This document shows, piece by piece, positions 17,689-26,529 of a stretch of 64,000 nt of DNA; the stretch's first letter is position 1; each line of letters opens with the position of its first letter. Made by a program: the position numbers and the translations under genes. The notes under the pieces were generated by a model. The model ran no database searches. It was not told the DNA's origin and saw nothing but the letters and a program-made list of their open reading frames with translations. The DNA comes from CAYFPS01 sp964345075 (GTDB lineage Bacteria; CAIWAD01), in the NCBI GenBank assembly GCA_964345075.1, contig CAYFPS010000010.1, positions 1 to 64,000 of the forward strand. Direction: 5' to 3'.

Positions 17689-18734
17689 TGAAGCAAAGTC
17701 TGAAACTGCTCACACTTGGTATCGCCCTTGTCGGACCCTGGCTGGCCTGTAGTTCCGATGATTCCGAGGACAGACCCACACTCAGTCTGAGTGGACTTGT
17801 TGAAGCTCCCCTTGAGCTTTCCGGGCCGGCGGATGTAGATGTCACGGCGGATCTTGCATTTAACGGCAGTGGCCTCTTGAGTCTATCCGGCGACCTCCAC
17901 TTTTTCATCCCAGAAAACTTCACATTCGAGTTGCCGCCGGAAACTTCCGTTGATCCCGAATCCGATTTACACTTTTCGGGCAGGGGTGGGGCAGCCTGGC
18001 AGGCACTGAACATTCAGGACCATGAGTTTGCCATTCAAAGCCTGACGGTAGAAGATGCGCTGGGCGGTCTGGCTCTGCGCGGAAATACAAACATTACTGT
18101 TGATCAGCTGAAGCTGAAGGCAAATCCCATCAATGGTTTGCGACTTCTGGAAGACGACATCCTCGCAGCAGGCAGACTTGAGCTGTCAGATAGTGAGACC
18201 GGCCTGTTAGTGCGATCACTGGGCAGGCTTGAAATTCAATCCGGCAGTATTGAATCATGCGGAACAGGGGCGCATAATGATGGTGGTATATTGTTTATTA
18301 GTAATTGTGTTATCAGTGACTGCAGTGAGTATGGGATTGTAACAGACCTTGAGTTAAGCACAAGGATAGAGAATTGTAATCTTGAATCAAATTACACGCA
18401 ATTGCGGATACAAAACTACCGAAATCTAGTTTTCAACGATAACAACTTGTCATACAGTGCGAATGCTTCAGATCTTAGCTTTCCAATTGTTATCGTTCAT
18501 GCAGATGAAAGCTACCCAATAGAGTTTTTTGGGAATAATATAGAAGCCAATTCCGCTGCTCGATTCATCAACATGGGTGGCGGTATTCTACACGCAGAGA
18601 ATAACTGGTGGGGAACGACTGACTCGCTTGTGATTCAAGCTGGCATGTATGATGGTTATGAAGAAATTGGACGTGGTTATGTTTCTTTCAGCCCATTTGC
18701 ATTAAATGCCAATCAGGCAGCCGGAATTCACTAA
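17685..18734 (+). CDS. Putative lipoprotein with right-handed parallel beta-helix
   Basis: A 349-residue secreted lipoprotein. The signal peptide MMKQSLKLLTLGIALVGPWLAC ends in a lipobox (WLAC). The mature part has regular beta-strand rungs (LSLSGDLHF, LALRGNTNITVDQLKL, GILFISNCVISDCSEYGI, IENCNLESN, FNDNNLSY) and ends with the ENNWWGT turn common in secreted beta-helix proteins. Such folds bind, cut or epimerise polysaccharide; no catalytic residues can be assigned. It overlaps the polymerase gene by 4 nt. Base composition drops noticeably towards AT from about 18,280 onward, inside the gene, which looks like a recombination boundary. I do not recognise a specific family. Confidence 0.7.
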   Translation: MMKQSLKLLTLGIALVGPWLACSSDDSEDRPTLSLSGLVEAPLELSGPADVDVTADLAFNGSGLLSLSGDLHFFIPENFTFELPPETSVDPESDLHFSGRGGAAWQALNIQDHEFAIQSLTVEDALGGLALRGNTNITVDQLKLKANPINGLRLLEDDILAAGRLELSDSETGLLVRSLGRLEIQSGSIESCGTGAHNDGGILFISNCVISDCSEYGIVTDLELSTRIENCNLESNYTQLRIQNYRNLVFNDNNLSYSANASDLSFPIVIVHADESYPIEFFGNNIEANSAARFINMGGGILHAENNWWGTTDSLVIQAGMYDGYEEIGRGYVSFSPFALNANQAAGIH

Positions 18735-18738
18735 GCAA

Positions 18739-19881
18739 ATGCGAATTCTCGGCATTAGCAGCGTGTACCACACGCGGAAGAGGCCTGAGCGCGGATCTTT
18801 TATACGCGCTTTGTTCGAAACATGGCGAAATCAAGGAAATCAAGTCTCGGTTGTTAGCCCGGTGTCTGTTATGCGCTTGCTCTTTGATGAATTGACTCGA
18901 TGGGGCAAGATACCTCCGCAACCACAGGATGTCGATTTGATTCGCCCGTGGTTTGCAACTGTCTCGGATCGGCTTGTTCCATGGAACGATTTGGGCGGAC
19001 GACTTTCCAATCGACTCTACATGAATGCTGTCAAACGAGGAATTGATTCTGTCAAGGAGCCAATTGACTTCGCCTACGCACATTTCTTTGACTCTGGACT
19101 TGCAGCACTGCCAACTTGCAAGAGTCGTGGAATCCAGCTACTACTTGGTTTAGGTGAGTCATCCATTGATGTAATCGAACGAATCGTCAGACCATCAGTT
19201 TTTGCTGAAACGATCAGTGGTGTTTCCGGAGTTGTAACTGTATCCAAGGATCTGGAAGATTTTGTGCGGGATCGAGTACCTGAGATTGGAAAGCGATTGA
19301 CCTACGTCCCAAACGGTATCAATGAAGCCATCTTCAAAAGGCATGAGCAGGATGTTTGCCGCGCAAAGCTCAATATTCCGCGATCAGACAAAGTACTTGC
19401 ATTTACTGGCCACTTCATCCCTCGAAAGGGGGCAGAGCGGGTAATGGCTGCACTCTCAGAAGTTTCGGGGGTGAAAGGTCTGTTCATGGGACAGGGTAGT
19501 AATAAGCCAAGTGGCCCCTCTGTCTTGCATGCTGGTCCGGTCCTGCCGGAAGAAATGCCGGTGTACTTGAATGCTGCCGATTTTTTTGTCCTGCCAAGCA
19601 GACTAGAAGGCATGTGTAATGCGATCCTCGAAGCTATGGCTTGCGGTTTGCCACTCATTGTTTCTGATAGAAGCTTCAATCGCAGCTTTTTAAATGAGGA
19701 TTGCGCACTGTTTGTGGATCCGGATAGTCCTGAAGAAATCGCAAGGGCAATCAAACTACTGGCACACGATCCAGAAAGGCGCGCTGCAATGTCAAGGGCA
19801 TCAGTTGAGCTCGCCAAGCAGTTCACATTGCAACGCAGGGCTGAGAGGATTCTTGAGTTCCGCGAGTCGCTACGCCAGTGA
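18739..19881 (+). CDS. Glycosyltransferase family 4 (GT-B)
   Basis: ATG at 18739 (MRILGISSVYHTRKRPERGSF) lies 4 nt after the previous stop; an in-frame start at 18706 overlaps that gene and adds unrelated residues. The 380-residue product is a GT4-type retaining transferase: N-terminal GT-B half, then VTVSKDLEDFV, YVPNGINEAIF, a Glycos_transf_1 domain with FTGHFIPRKGAERV, and the donor-binding stretch LPSRLEGMCNAILEAMACGLPLI. It would add one sugar to the lipid-linked repeat unit at the inner membrane. Donor and acceptor cannot be predicted. It is the last gene of the plus-strand export operon before a remnant and strand change. Confidence 0.87.
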   Translation: MRILGISSVYHTRKRPERGSFIRALFETWRNQGNQVSVVSPVSVMRLLFDELTRWGKIPPQPQDVDLIRPWFATVSDRLVPWNDLGGRLSNRLYMNAVKRGIDSVKEPIDFAYAHFFDSGLAALPTCKSRGIQLLLGLGESSIDVIERIVRPSVFAETISGVSGVVTVSKDLEDFVRDRVPEIGKRLTYVPNGINEAIFKRHEQDVCRAKLNIPRSDKVLAFTGHFIPRKGAERVMAALSEVSGVKGLFMGQGSNKPSGPSVLHAGPVLPEEMPVYLNAADFFVLPSRLEGMCNAILEAMACGLPLIVSDRSFNRSFLNEDCALFVDPDSPEEIARAIKLLAHDPERRAAMSRASVELAKQFTLQRRAERILEFRESLRQ

Positions 19882-19900
19882 TCGAATTCTGAGCTTCACT

Positions 19901-20065
19901 CTACCGTTTTCTAAGAACATAGCCAGTACAGCTCGATAGCCCCCAGCGGTTGCCAACCATCAACAGCGGCTTGAGAAAAAGCCCGTGGCCGTAATAGAAT
20001 GGAAGATTGACAATCCTTACGATTTCAAAGCCGTTCGATTCGAAGAGCTTTATCCAGGCGCGCCA
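19901..20065 (-). pseudogene. Remnant of a SAM-dependent methyltransferase (C-terminal end only)
   Basis: On the minus strand an open frame of about 54 codons reads WRAWIKLFESNGFEIVRIV, then LPFYYGHGLFLKPLL, and ends GYVLRKR-stop at 19901-19903. This is the C-terminal end of a class I SAM methyltransferase of the Methyltransf_11 type found in glycan clusters. An in-frame TAG (20066-20068) sits directly upstream, and no nucleotide-binding part is present in any frame nearby. It is therefore a truncated relic, evidence that the glycan cluster has lost or exchanged genes at this point. Confidence 0.65.
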
Positions 20066-20252
20066 CTAACTGAATTATGCAAGTTGTTGACTCACAGTAT
20101 GTTCAAAATTCACAATCACACCATATCTCCAGAATCCGTCACACATGCCCGATTTTGAACATAAATTAAGATCTGCAACTTGATATTCGATAAGGTAAAT
20201 ATATACACAATAAAATGAGTTTGACCTGTACCACCATGCCTACAGCATCAGC
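20066..20252. other. AT-rich intergenic stretch, nothing recognised
   Basis: Together with the methyltransferase relic this makes the 371-bp gap 19882-20252 between convergent genes. The stretch is clearly AT-rich (for instance around 20160-20220). I see no gene, no RNA and no convincing hairpin terminator. Confidence 0.5.
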
Positions 20253-21110
20253 CTAATCAAACACATAGGTCCTGCCAGAATCAACAAGCACCCTTCGCTC
20301 CAGATGTAAACGGATTGCCCGCGCTAAAACGATTTTTTCAAGGTCACGGCCGTTTCGGATCAGATTGCTTACGCTGTCCCGGTGACTGGCACGGGTAGTT
20401 TCCTGCTCGATGATTGGCCCTTCATCCAGATCCTCTGTCACATAGTGGGCTGTTGCCCCAATCAGTTTGACTCCTCGATCATAAGCGCGATGGTAGGGTC
20501 TGGCCCCGGCAAAGGCGGGAAGGAAGCTGTGATGAATATTGATAATTCTGTTGGGGTAGGTCTCTATCAATTTAGATGACAGGATCTGCATGTAACGGGC
20601 AAGCACAACGAGGCTGACCTCCTCTCTCTCAAGAAGTTCCAGCTCGCGCGCCTCCTGCTCGCCTTTGTTTTCCTTTGTCACGGGGAAGCAGTGAAAGGGA
20701 ATTCCATGCCTTTCTGCAACAGGCCGAAAGGTCTCGTGATTGCTGATCATCAACGGAATTTCGACGCCCAGTTCGCCTGATTCGTAACGGGAAAGCAAGT
20801 CATGCAGGCAGTGGCCAAGTTTCGTAACAAAAAGGGCTACGCGTTCTCTTTGTGCTGCATTCGTCAATTGAAAGCTTGCATTGTATACCACACCCAACTC
20901 ATCAGCAAGCCTGGCTTCAAGGACTTCACATGATTCAGACCCATCATCAAAATTGGCTTCGATTCGAAGCAAAAATCGGTTCGTGCTGCGATCAACATGT
21001 TCATCCAACTCAACAATATTGCCGCCTTGCCCATGCACCCAGTTCGCAATTCGTGCAACAAGCCCTGGTTGATCCGGACAGGATCCCGTAAGGATATGTC
21101 GGCCTTTCAT
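20253..21110 (-). CDS. purU: Formyltetrahydrofolate deformylase (PurU)
   Basis: ATG at 21110 (MKGRHILTGSCPDQPGLV) is preferred over an upstream in-frame start; it overlaps the stop of the ATP-grasp gene by 4 nt. The 285-residue product has an N-terminal ACT domain (about 1-85) and a C-terminal formyl-transferase fold with MISNHETF, the catalytic NIHHSFLPAF segment, GARPYHRAYDRGVKLIGATAHYV and DLDEGPIIEQ. PurU hydrolyses 10-formyl-THF to formate and THF. Finding it coupled to an ATP-grasp gene inside a glycan cluster is unusual. It might feed formate to a modification reaction, or have been recruited to deformylate or formylate an amino-sugar (inferred). Family assignment is firm, role here is not. 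Confidence 0.9.
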   Translation of the reverse strand: MKGRHILTGSCPDQPGLVARIANWVHGQGGNIVELDEHVDRSTNRFLLRIEANFDDGSESCEVLEARLADELGVVYNASFQLTNAAQRERVALFVTKLGHCLHDLLSRYESGELGVEIPLMISNHETFRPVAERHGIPFHCFPVTKENKGEQEARELELLEREEVSLVVLARYMQILSSKLIETYPNRIINIHHSFLPAFAGARPYHRAYDRGVKLIGATAHYVTEDLDEGPIIEQETTRASHRDSVSNLIRNGRDLEKIVLARAIRLHLERRVLVDSGRTYVFD

Positions 21111-22219
21111 TGGCTGACTCCATCTTCTTCTCCAAGAGACAGCATCAATTTGACTCGAAGATTGGCACAAGCATTCTGATAGAAGTAACCAGATTCAAAA
21201 CTCCATTCGCCTGCAGCGCTACGGCGCCAGCGCCCCTTCCACTCACCACCTTTGTCAACATTTTCCGGCCTGATTCCCCCGAAATAGGCATGGAGCTCAT
21301 TCACAAGAAGCCTGCCATCCTGTGCCTCAAAAAAGTCCACATTCATACTGCTGAAATGGCCTGCTTCGGTTACTTCCCAAAGTCGATTCAGGAGTTCCAA
21401 GCTGGGCTTTGCCCAACGAACGCTACCTGATCCTGAATGAAGTCCATCTGCACCAGCCACCTTTTCTCTGCAGAAATAGCTGTCTCCAATGCGGACCATG
21501 CGCCATTCGCGGCATTTGGGCAAATACTCCTGAAAGAGCACACAACCCCATTGAATATCTTGAGGTACGCTGCGATTCACCTGCACACCTTTGCGGAAGA
21601 TCTGCTTGATCAAGCGCGCAGCCTGTGATCTGCTCCGCACAATAGAAACCCCTGATGCGGCCGCGCCCGTATCGGTTTTCATGACAATCGGTAGCTTGAC
21701 ACGGGACAATTCTTCCAGTGCGTGATCTTCACGCAGAAAGACTTTGGTTTCTGGTGCGGGAATCTTGTGAAAGGCGAGCCAATCCCTGATTCTTCGCTTG
21801 CTCTCATAAAGCCAGCACTCATCAGGTGAAGGACAGGTCTTGATTTTTAGTTCTTTAGTGATGAAGTGCATTCGCTCATCGAAGATCTGTTTCCAGAGTG
21901 AAGTGTAAGTGACAGGACGAACGAACAATATTTCGATTTCCGCAGACCTTAACTGCTCGACCCAGTCATCCGCCAGTATGTCAACAACCTTGTAACCAAC
22001 TCCATGGTCCTGACAGGCTTTCAGATAATCGACATGGCCCTGTGCCCAGTCTTCTGCAATCCCAACAACATGCTGGCTGTCAACTGCAAACTCTTTTGCC
22101 AGAGGAGTACCACGAAATGGATTCTGCCTCTCCCACACTTTCAGCTGTACTTCAGCAAAGGAACGATGCTTTCGTAGCCAGTTTTTGATCCAGCGACCGG
22201 GAAATCCTGAGGCGCTCAT
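21107..22219 (-). CDS. ATP-grasp family protein of unknown substrate
   Basis: A 370-residue protein. The middle and C-terminal parts look like an ATP-grasp ligase: LPIVMKTDTGAAASGVSIVRS (lysine plus small-residue loop, about 173-190), VLFQEYLPKCREWRMVRIG, and the metal-binding end MNVDFFEAQDGRLLVNELHAYFGG with the typical Asp-x-Phe and Asn-Glu pair. The N-terminal 150 residues hold a GIAEDWAQGHVDYLKACQDHG stretch that resembles a Rossmann-like preATP-grasp domain. ATP-grasp enzymes join a carboxylate to an amine or thiol through an acyl-phosphate. It is coupled by a 4-nt overlap to PurU and transcribed divergently from the flippase. A glycan-decorating ligase using formate or an amino acid is possible but speculative. 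Confidence 0.72.
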   Translation of the reverse strand: MSASGFPGRWIKNWLRKHRSFAEVQLKVWERQNPFRGTPLAKEFAVDSQHVVGIAEDWAQGHVDYLKACQDHGVGYKVVDILADDWVEQLRSAEIEILFVRPVTYTSLWKQIFDERMHFITKELKIKTCPSPDECWLYESKRRIRDWLAFHKIPAPETKVFLREDHALEELSRVKLPIVMKTDTGAAASGVSIVRSRSQAARLIKQIFRKGVQVNRSVPQDIQWGCVLFQEYLPKCREWRMVRIGDSYFCREKVAGADGLHSGSGSVRWAKPSLELLNRLWEVTEAGHFSSMNVDFFEAQDGRLLVNELHAYFGGIRPENVDKGGEWKGRWRRSAAGEWSFESGYFYQNACANLRVKLMLSLGEEDGVSQ

Positions 22220-22334
22220 TTTGCTCCCGCATTTGTTGTTGAAACAGCAGTCACTGCAATAGCTAAGCCATAATAGTAAGTTGCTGTGTTTTGGCCCGAA
22301 AGCAAAACCACCAAAACCTTAGCGACAAACAGGA

Positions 22335-23627
22335 ATGGCAATCAGGAACTGGCTAAGCAATCTGTTGCAAGGGCGTGGAACCATGCTGCGCTTTACTGCG
22401 GCATCTACCTGGTTCAACATAGCAGGTATGATCAGTTCGATTGTTGTGCTTCGCTGGATCCCACCGGAAGAGCTTGGGCTATGGCAATCATTTCTGCTGA
22501 TTCAGACCTATGTTCTTTTTGCTCAAGGCGGTGTTATTACCGGCCTGGGGCGCGAACTACCATATCTGCTAGGAAAAGGCCAGAACAATGAAGCATTGAG
22601 GTTGGCTGCCGCAGCACAGGCTACAGCACAGTTGGTTGCGCTTCTGCTGATTACGAGCCTTGCGCTTGCCCCGATCCTGACTTCCAGCGCTGACACAACG
22701 TTGGCCTTTTGCGCAGTGATGATCACCAGCGCAATGAACCTGTACCAGATCTATCTGGGCTACACTTACCGAGGAAGCAAGCACTTCGAAACCCTTGCCA
22801 AAATCCAGACTGTGGATGGGGCACTACTTCCGCTTTCCTTACCTATCGTCTACTTTTTTGGCCTGAAAGGTCTGATTGTCCGATATGTGCTGCTCGTTCT
22901 GACAGGAACAATTCTTCGGCACTGGCTTCGCCCCATAAAGTCTTTGCCCAGGCCCAGTATGAGTGCAGTCATCATGCTATTCAAAACAGGGCTGCCCATT
23001 TTCATTTCTGAGTACCTGTTAAGTGCCGTGAATACCTTTCCAAGGCTTGTGCTGCTGCAAGTCAGCGGAGTTCTGGCCGTTGGTCATTATGCGCCAGCAA
23101 ATGCTGCGCTTGGCATGATGTACATGCTTCCCAGAACGCTTTCCCGCTATGTGTTACCACAAATGAGCCATCGCCTGGGCAAGACCGAGGACCCAAAAGC
23201 CCTCTGGCCAATAGCAATGAAAAGTACACTTGTGTTTCTGGGATTAGGTGCAGTCGCATTGCTCATTGCCTGGCCACTCATTCCCTTTGTCCTGGAGAAC
23301 TGGTTTCCGAACTATGCTGCCTCAGCACAGGCTGCACGATGGTCCCTGGTTGCCGGATGTTTTATGGGTACTGGTATCGCCATCAATGCCCTTTACACCT
23401 TGAAGGCCTGGGGAAATCTGATGGTCTATGCGGGTGTAAATGCGCTAGGGAGCCTTTCAATTCCATTGATTCTTGCCAACCAAATGGATAGTTTGACCGG
23501 TGCCACAGCAGGATTTGCGCTTGCACAGAGCATTGCATGTGCCACTGCGCTCTGGCAGATTCATCGAAGCGTTAATAAGCACCAAGCGGCTGCCGACAAT
23601 GTTGATCTAACTCACGAGACAGGATGA
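22335..23627 (+). CDS. Lipid-linked oligosaccharide flippase (Wzx/PST family)
   Basis: A 430-residue integral membrane protein with about 12-14 hydrophobic helices and few long loops. The opening TAASTWFNIAGMISSIVVLRWIPPEELGLWQS fits polysaccharide transporters of the PST/MOP group. The flippase moves undecaprenyl-linked repeat units to the periplasmic face for polymerisation. It starts a plus-strand run (flippase, glycosyltransferase, AsnB-like, GNAT-like) and shares a 115-bp divergent control region (22220-22334) with the ATP-grasp gene. Substrate cannot be predicted. Confidence 0.85.
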   Translation: MAIRNWLSNLLQGRGTMLRFTAASTWFNIAGMISSIVVLRWIPPEELGLWQSFLLIQTYVLFAQGGVITGLGRELPYLLGKGQNNEALRLAAAAQATAQLVALLLITSLALAPILTSSADTTLAFCAVMITSAMNLYQIYLGYTYRGSKHFETLAKIQTVDGALLPLSLPIVYFFGLKGLIVRYVLLVLTGTILRHWLRPIKSLPRPSMSAVIMLFKTGLPIFISEYLLSAVNTFPRLVLLQVSGVLAVGHYAPANAALGMMYMLPRTLSRYVLPQMSHRLGKTEDPKALWPIAMKSTLVFLGLGAVALLIAWPLIPFVLENWFPNYAASAQAARWSLVAGCFMGTGIAINALYTLKAWGNLMVYAGVNALGSLSIPLILANQMDSLTGATAGFALAQSIACATALWQIHRSVNKHQAAADNVDLTHETG

Positions 23628-23631
23628 TCCA

Positions 23632-24759
23632 ATGCATATCTGCCACATAACCAGCATGCACGAGTGGAATGACGACAGAATCTACGAGAGAGCATGTCGC
23701 ATGCTGGTACGCCTTGGACATCAGGTAACCCTCATTGCAACAGCAGATGAAGATCGAGATGAAAATGGCGTTCAGCTCTTGTCAATCAGGCAGCGATCAG
23801 GCTGGAAGCGGCGTGTCTTCTCCAGTAGGGAAGCCTATCAACGGGCACTTGCACTTGATGCCGACATCTTTCATTTCCACGATCCAGACTTGATGCCCTG
23901 GATGAACAGACTTGCAGCAAAAGGGCGCAAAGTTGTAATGGATGTTCATGAGAATTATGAAGCACGATTTTACATGTGGGGCTTGCCAGGATTTCTGGCA
24001 AGACTTGGGGCATGGATATTCCGGAAGTATGAACTGGATAGTGTGAAATCTTATGCTGGGCTTGTACCAGTCTCAGGAAGTGTCAAGAGGCTATTTGATG
24101 GAAAAGAACGGGATTGCGCAATCGTTCAAAACGTACCCGCACCAGAAAATTTAGAGGATATGGATCTTTCCTTCGAAAAGGAAGAGGCTATTGTCGTTTA
24201 CACCTCCGGAACACATTCAAATGCCAGAAACTGCATGGAGACAGTGGAGGCCATGCCAGAAGTACTGCGCGTTTTTCCTAACACAATCTTTAGATTCGTT
24301 GGAAGGTATGAACCTGCTGATTTCAAGCAAGAATTGGAAAGGCGCGCTATTGAGCTTAAAGTGAATGATAATCTGGAGCTTTTGGACATGCTCCCTTGGA
24401 AGGAGAATTTCAAGAGGACTGCCCAAGCACAAATTGGCTGTGTATTTTACGAGGACAACCCAAACAACAGAGTCACAATTCCTAATAGGTTGTTTGAATA
24501 TATGTATTGCAAACTTGCAGTGATAGGGCATGATTTCACTGAACTTAGGAGCATAATAACTGAAAGTAATTGCGGTGTACTGGTTGACAGCTCAAATAGT
24601 AAAAATATCGCAAGCAAGCTGATTGAATTAATTGAAAATCCCATATTGTTAAATGACTATGGCTTGAATGGACATTTATCCATCTCCAGAAAGTACAATT
24701 TCAAAAGCCAATGCAATAATATGGTACAATTGTACGAAAGGATCTTAATAGATAAGTAA
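23632..24759 (+). CDS. Glycosyltransferase (GT4/GT-B type)
   Basis: A 375-residue GT-B transferase. It starts MHICHITSMHEWNDDRIYERAC, a form seen in sugar transferases of exopolysaccharide loci, then has DIFHFHDPDLMPW, VMDVHENYEARFYMWG, GLVPVSGSVKRLF and a C-terminal half with FVGRYEP, NNRVTIPNRLFEYMYCKLAVIGHD. The start is 4 nt after the flippase stop; the stop shares one base with the AsnB-like gene (TAATG). Sugar and linkage are unknown. The 3' third is clearly AT-richer than the flanking housekeeping genes. Confidence 0.85.
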   Translation: MHICHITSMHEWNDDRIYERACRMLVRLGHQVTLIATADEDRDENGVQLLSIRQRSGWKRRVFSSREAYQRALALDADIFHFHDPDLMPWMNRLAAKGRKVVMDVHENYEARFYMWGLPGFLARLGAWIFRKYELDSVKSYAGLVPVSGSVKRLFDGKERDCAIVQNVPAPENLEDMDLSFEKEEAIVVYTSGTHSNARNCMETVEAMPEVLRVFPNTIFRFVGRYEPADFKQELERRAIELKVNDNLELLDMLPWKENFKRTAQAQIGCVFYEDNPNNRVTIPNRLFEYMYCKLAVIGHDFTELRSIITESNCGVLVDSSNSKNIASKLIELIENPILLNDYGLNGHLSISRKYNFKSQCNNMVQLYERILIDK

Positions 24760-26486
24760 TGAGTGCCGCATTTTTCATAACGAATCGAACAGATACGCAA
24801 AGCATCGATAAGTTGAGCAGTAACTTTGCAGATCGTGGTTTCGTATCCTATAGGGACTTTACAACGAGCAAAAAGCTGATTAGAGTTTACGCAACTCTAA
24901 ACTCTGCCACAATCAACCACACTTCAAGTAAATCCAGCGCACTGATTTCTATTGGTACACTTATTTATCCAAAGCTTAACAAAGCCGAAGCACTATCTAA
25001 AGTTCTAGACCTGCTTGAAAACCAATCAGAGTTAGAACTGCTAAATCGTATTGGATCACACTGTCTCATTCATATTGAGTCCGACAAAATTCATCTACAC
25101 TCTGATCCAATGAATCTTTTTCCGCTTTTTATTCATAAACCAAGTATGTGCATTTCAAGCTCATTTTTGGTTCTAAGTAAGGCATTCGATTCAAGCATTG
25201 ATATTGGGGCAGTCAGGCGCCTCCTTGTGTTGGGATACATTCCCAGGCCATTTACAATTGCAAATGAAATCAAAGTACTGGAAGAAAGCAGCTTAGAAGC
25301 TCAGCGCCATGATGTGCCTGTCGCCTATTACAGATCTGCAAAAATTGAAATTGAACCAAGAGAGGTTAAGAGTAGATCTCTGGACTACCATGCTGAACTG
25401 CAACTTGATTCATTAGAACATCACTTCACTTCGATCAAAACGTTCTGCAATGATGAGCAGTGTGATATTGGTATCTCAGGCGGCTATGACAGTCGTTTGT
25501 TAACTCTCATGTGTAAAAAAGTGGGAGTTAAATTCAGCGTCCACACACTAAACAAAGGTTCAAAAAATCCAGATTTGACATCGGCAGCAAGCTTGGCCAA
25601 AGCACTAAACTGCGAGCTCAACCTCTACACAGCCTTGCGTGATGGAGTGTCGCAGGAAGTACTGGTAAAGGACGCACTCACTTTTTATGATGCCAGGCCA
25701 GTGCGAATGATGAACCTCTTCTCCCCGAATTACACAAGTGCATTTCGCTGTCGCCTTCTTGCCGGCAAATCGGTAAGCTTGAATGGCGTTGGCGGAGAAG
25801 TTTTTCGAAATCATTACCACAATCCAATAAATGCCTCATTCTCCTTTAGAGACTGGATCAATTACATCCTGCTTGATCCTAATCTCTTCTATTCTTTGGA
25901 TCAATCAAAAGAATCAACCGAGCTCGTGCATCAATGCCAGAACGCTGTCATTCAAGCCTCTAATGTGAAAGCTGAGTTGGTTGATATCTACGACATTAAA
26001 CGGTTCTATGCTGAAACTTGGCTTAGAGACTGGCATGGAACTAGGAACAGCATTGAAAATCAGGTTGATGCTTATCATAGTCCCTTTATTGACCGCAGCG
26101 TGGTACGCAATTCATACAAGAGTATTCAAGTGCTTGGCTTTGACGGCAGACTGGAAGGCAGAATGATCTTCCACTTGGATGATAAGGTTGCCAAACTACC
26201 TAGCAGCTATGGCTATCCGCTTTCTAATGTTCCTGCCAGGCAAAAGCTTAACTCTTGGATAAAATCGACTCTTAGCGACAAAATGAAAATGAAATTTGCA
26301 TTGAACAATTTGAATCGGAAGCAAGTCGAATTTCCATCATTAAACAACTATGAAAAAAGCTGCCTGGCAGCTGTGTCCGATGTGTCGGGGCCAATCAATG
26401 CTTCAAAGCTATTGTCGACTTCCGGCGAGCGCAGGGCTTTGGTCTTGTCAGTCGGCGCAGTGCTAAAACATGTTTGGGAAGGCTAG
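24759..26486 (+). CDS. Asparagine-synthase-like amidotransferase lacking the glutaminase cysteine
   Basis: A 575-residue AsnB-like protein. The C-terminal ATP-pyrophosphatase domain is recognisable from CDIGISGGYDSRLLTLM (PP-loop, about residue 231) and later LNGVGGEVFRN, with YHSPFIDRSVVRN near residue 445. The N-terminal 180 residues have the outline of the glutamine-amidotransferase half (LLNRIGSHCLIHIES, LHSDPMNLFPLFIH), but the protein starts MSAAFF rather than Met-Cys, so the nucleophile is missing. It probably uses ammonia or another amine, or acts as an adenylating ligase. Such proteins are common in exosortase-type exopolysaccharide loci, where they may amidate uronic acids. The low GC and lack of GTGATAC motifs suggest transfer. 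Confidence 0.8.
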   Translation: MSAAFFITNRTDTQSIDKLSSNFADRGFVSYRDFTTSKKLIRVYATLNSATINHTSSKSSALISIGTLIYPKLNKAEALSKVLDLLENQSELELLNRIGSHCLIHIESDKIHLHSDPMNLFPLFIHKPSMCISSSFLVLSKAFDSSIDIGAVRRLLVLGYIPRPFTIANEIKVLEESSLEAQRHDVPVAYYRSAKIEIEPREVKSRSLDYHAELQLDSLEHHFTSIKTFCNDEQCDIGISGGYDSRLLTLMCKKVGVKFSVHTLNKGSKNPDLTSAASLAKALNCELNLYTALRDGVSQEVLVKDALTFYDARPVRMMNLFSPNYTSAFRCRLLAGKSVSLNGVGGEVFRNHYHNPINASFSFRDWINYILLDPNLFYSLDQSKESTELVHQCQNAVIQASNVKAELVDIYDIKRFYAETWLRDWHGTRNSIENQVDAYHSPFIDRSVVRNSYKSIQVLGFDGRLEGRMIFHLDDKVAKLPSSYGYPLSNVPARQKLNSWIKSTLSDKMKMKFALNNLNRKQVEFPSLNNYEKSCLAAVSDVSGPINASKLLSTSGERRALVLSVGAVLKHVWEG

Positions 26487-26529
26487 CTGCTGCTCAATCA
26501 ACAACTAATTGACACAAGAAAGTGAGAAA

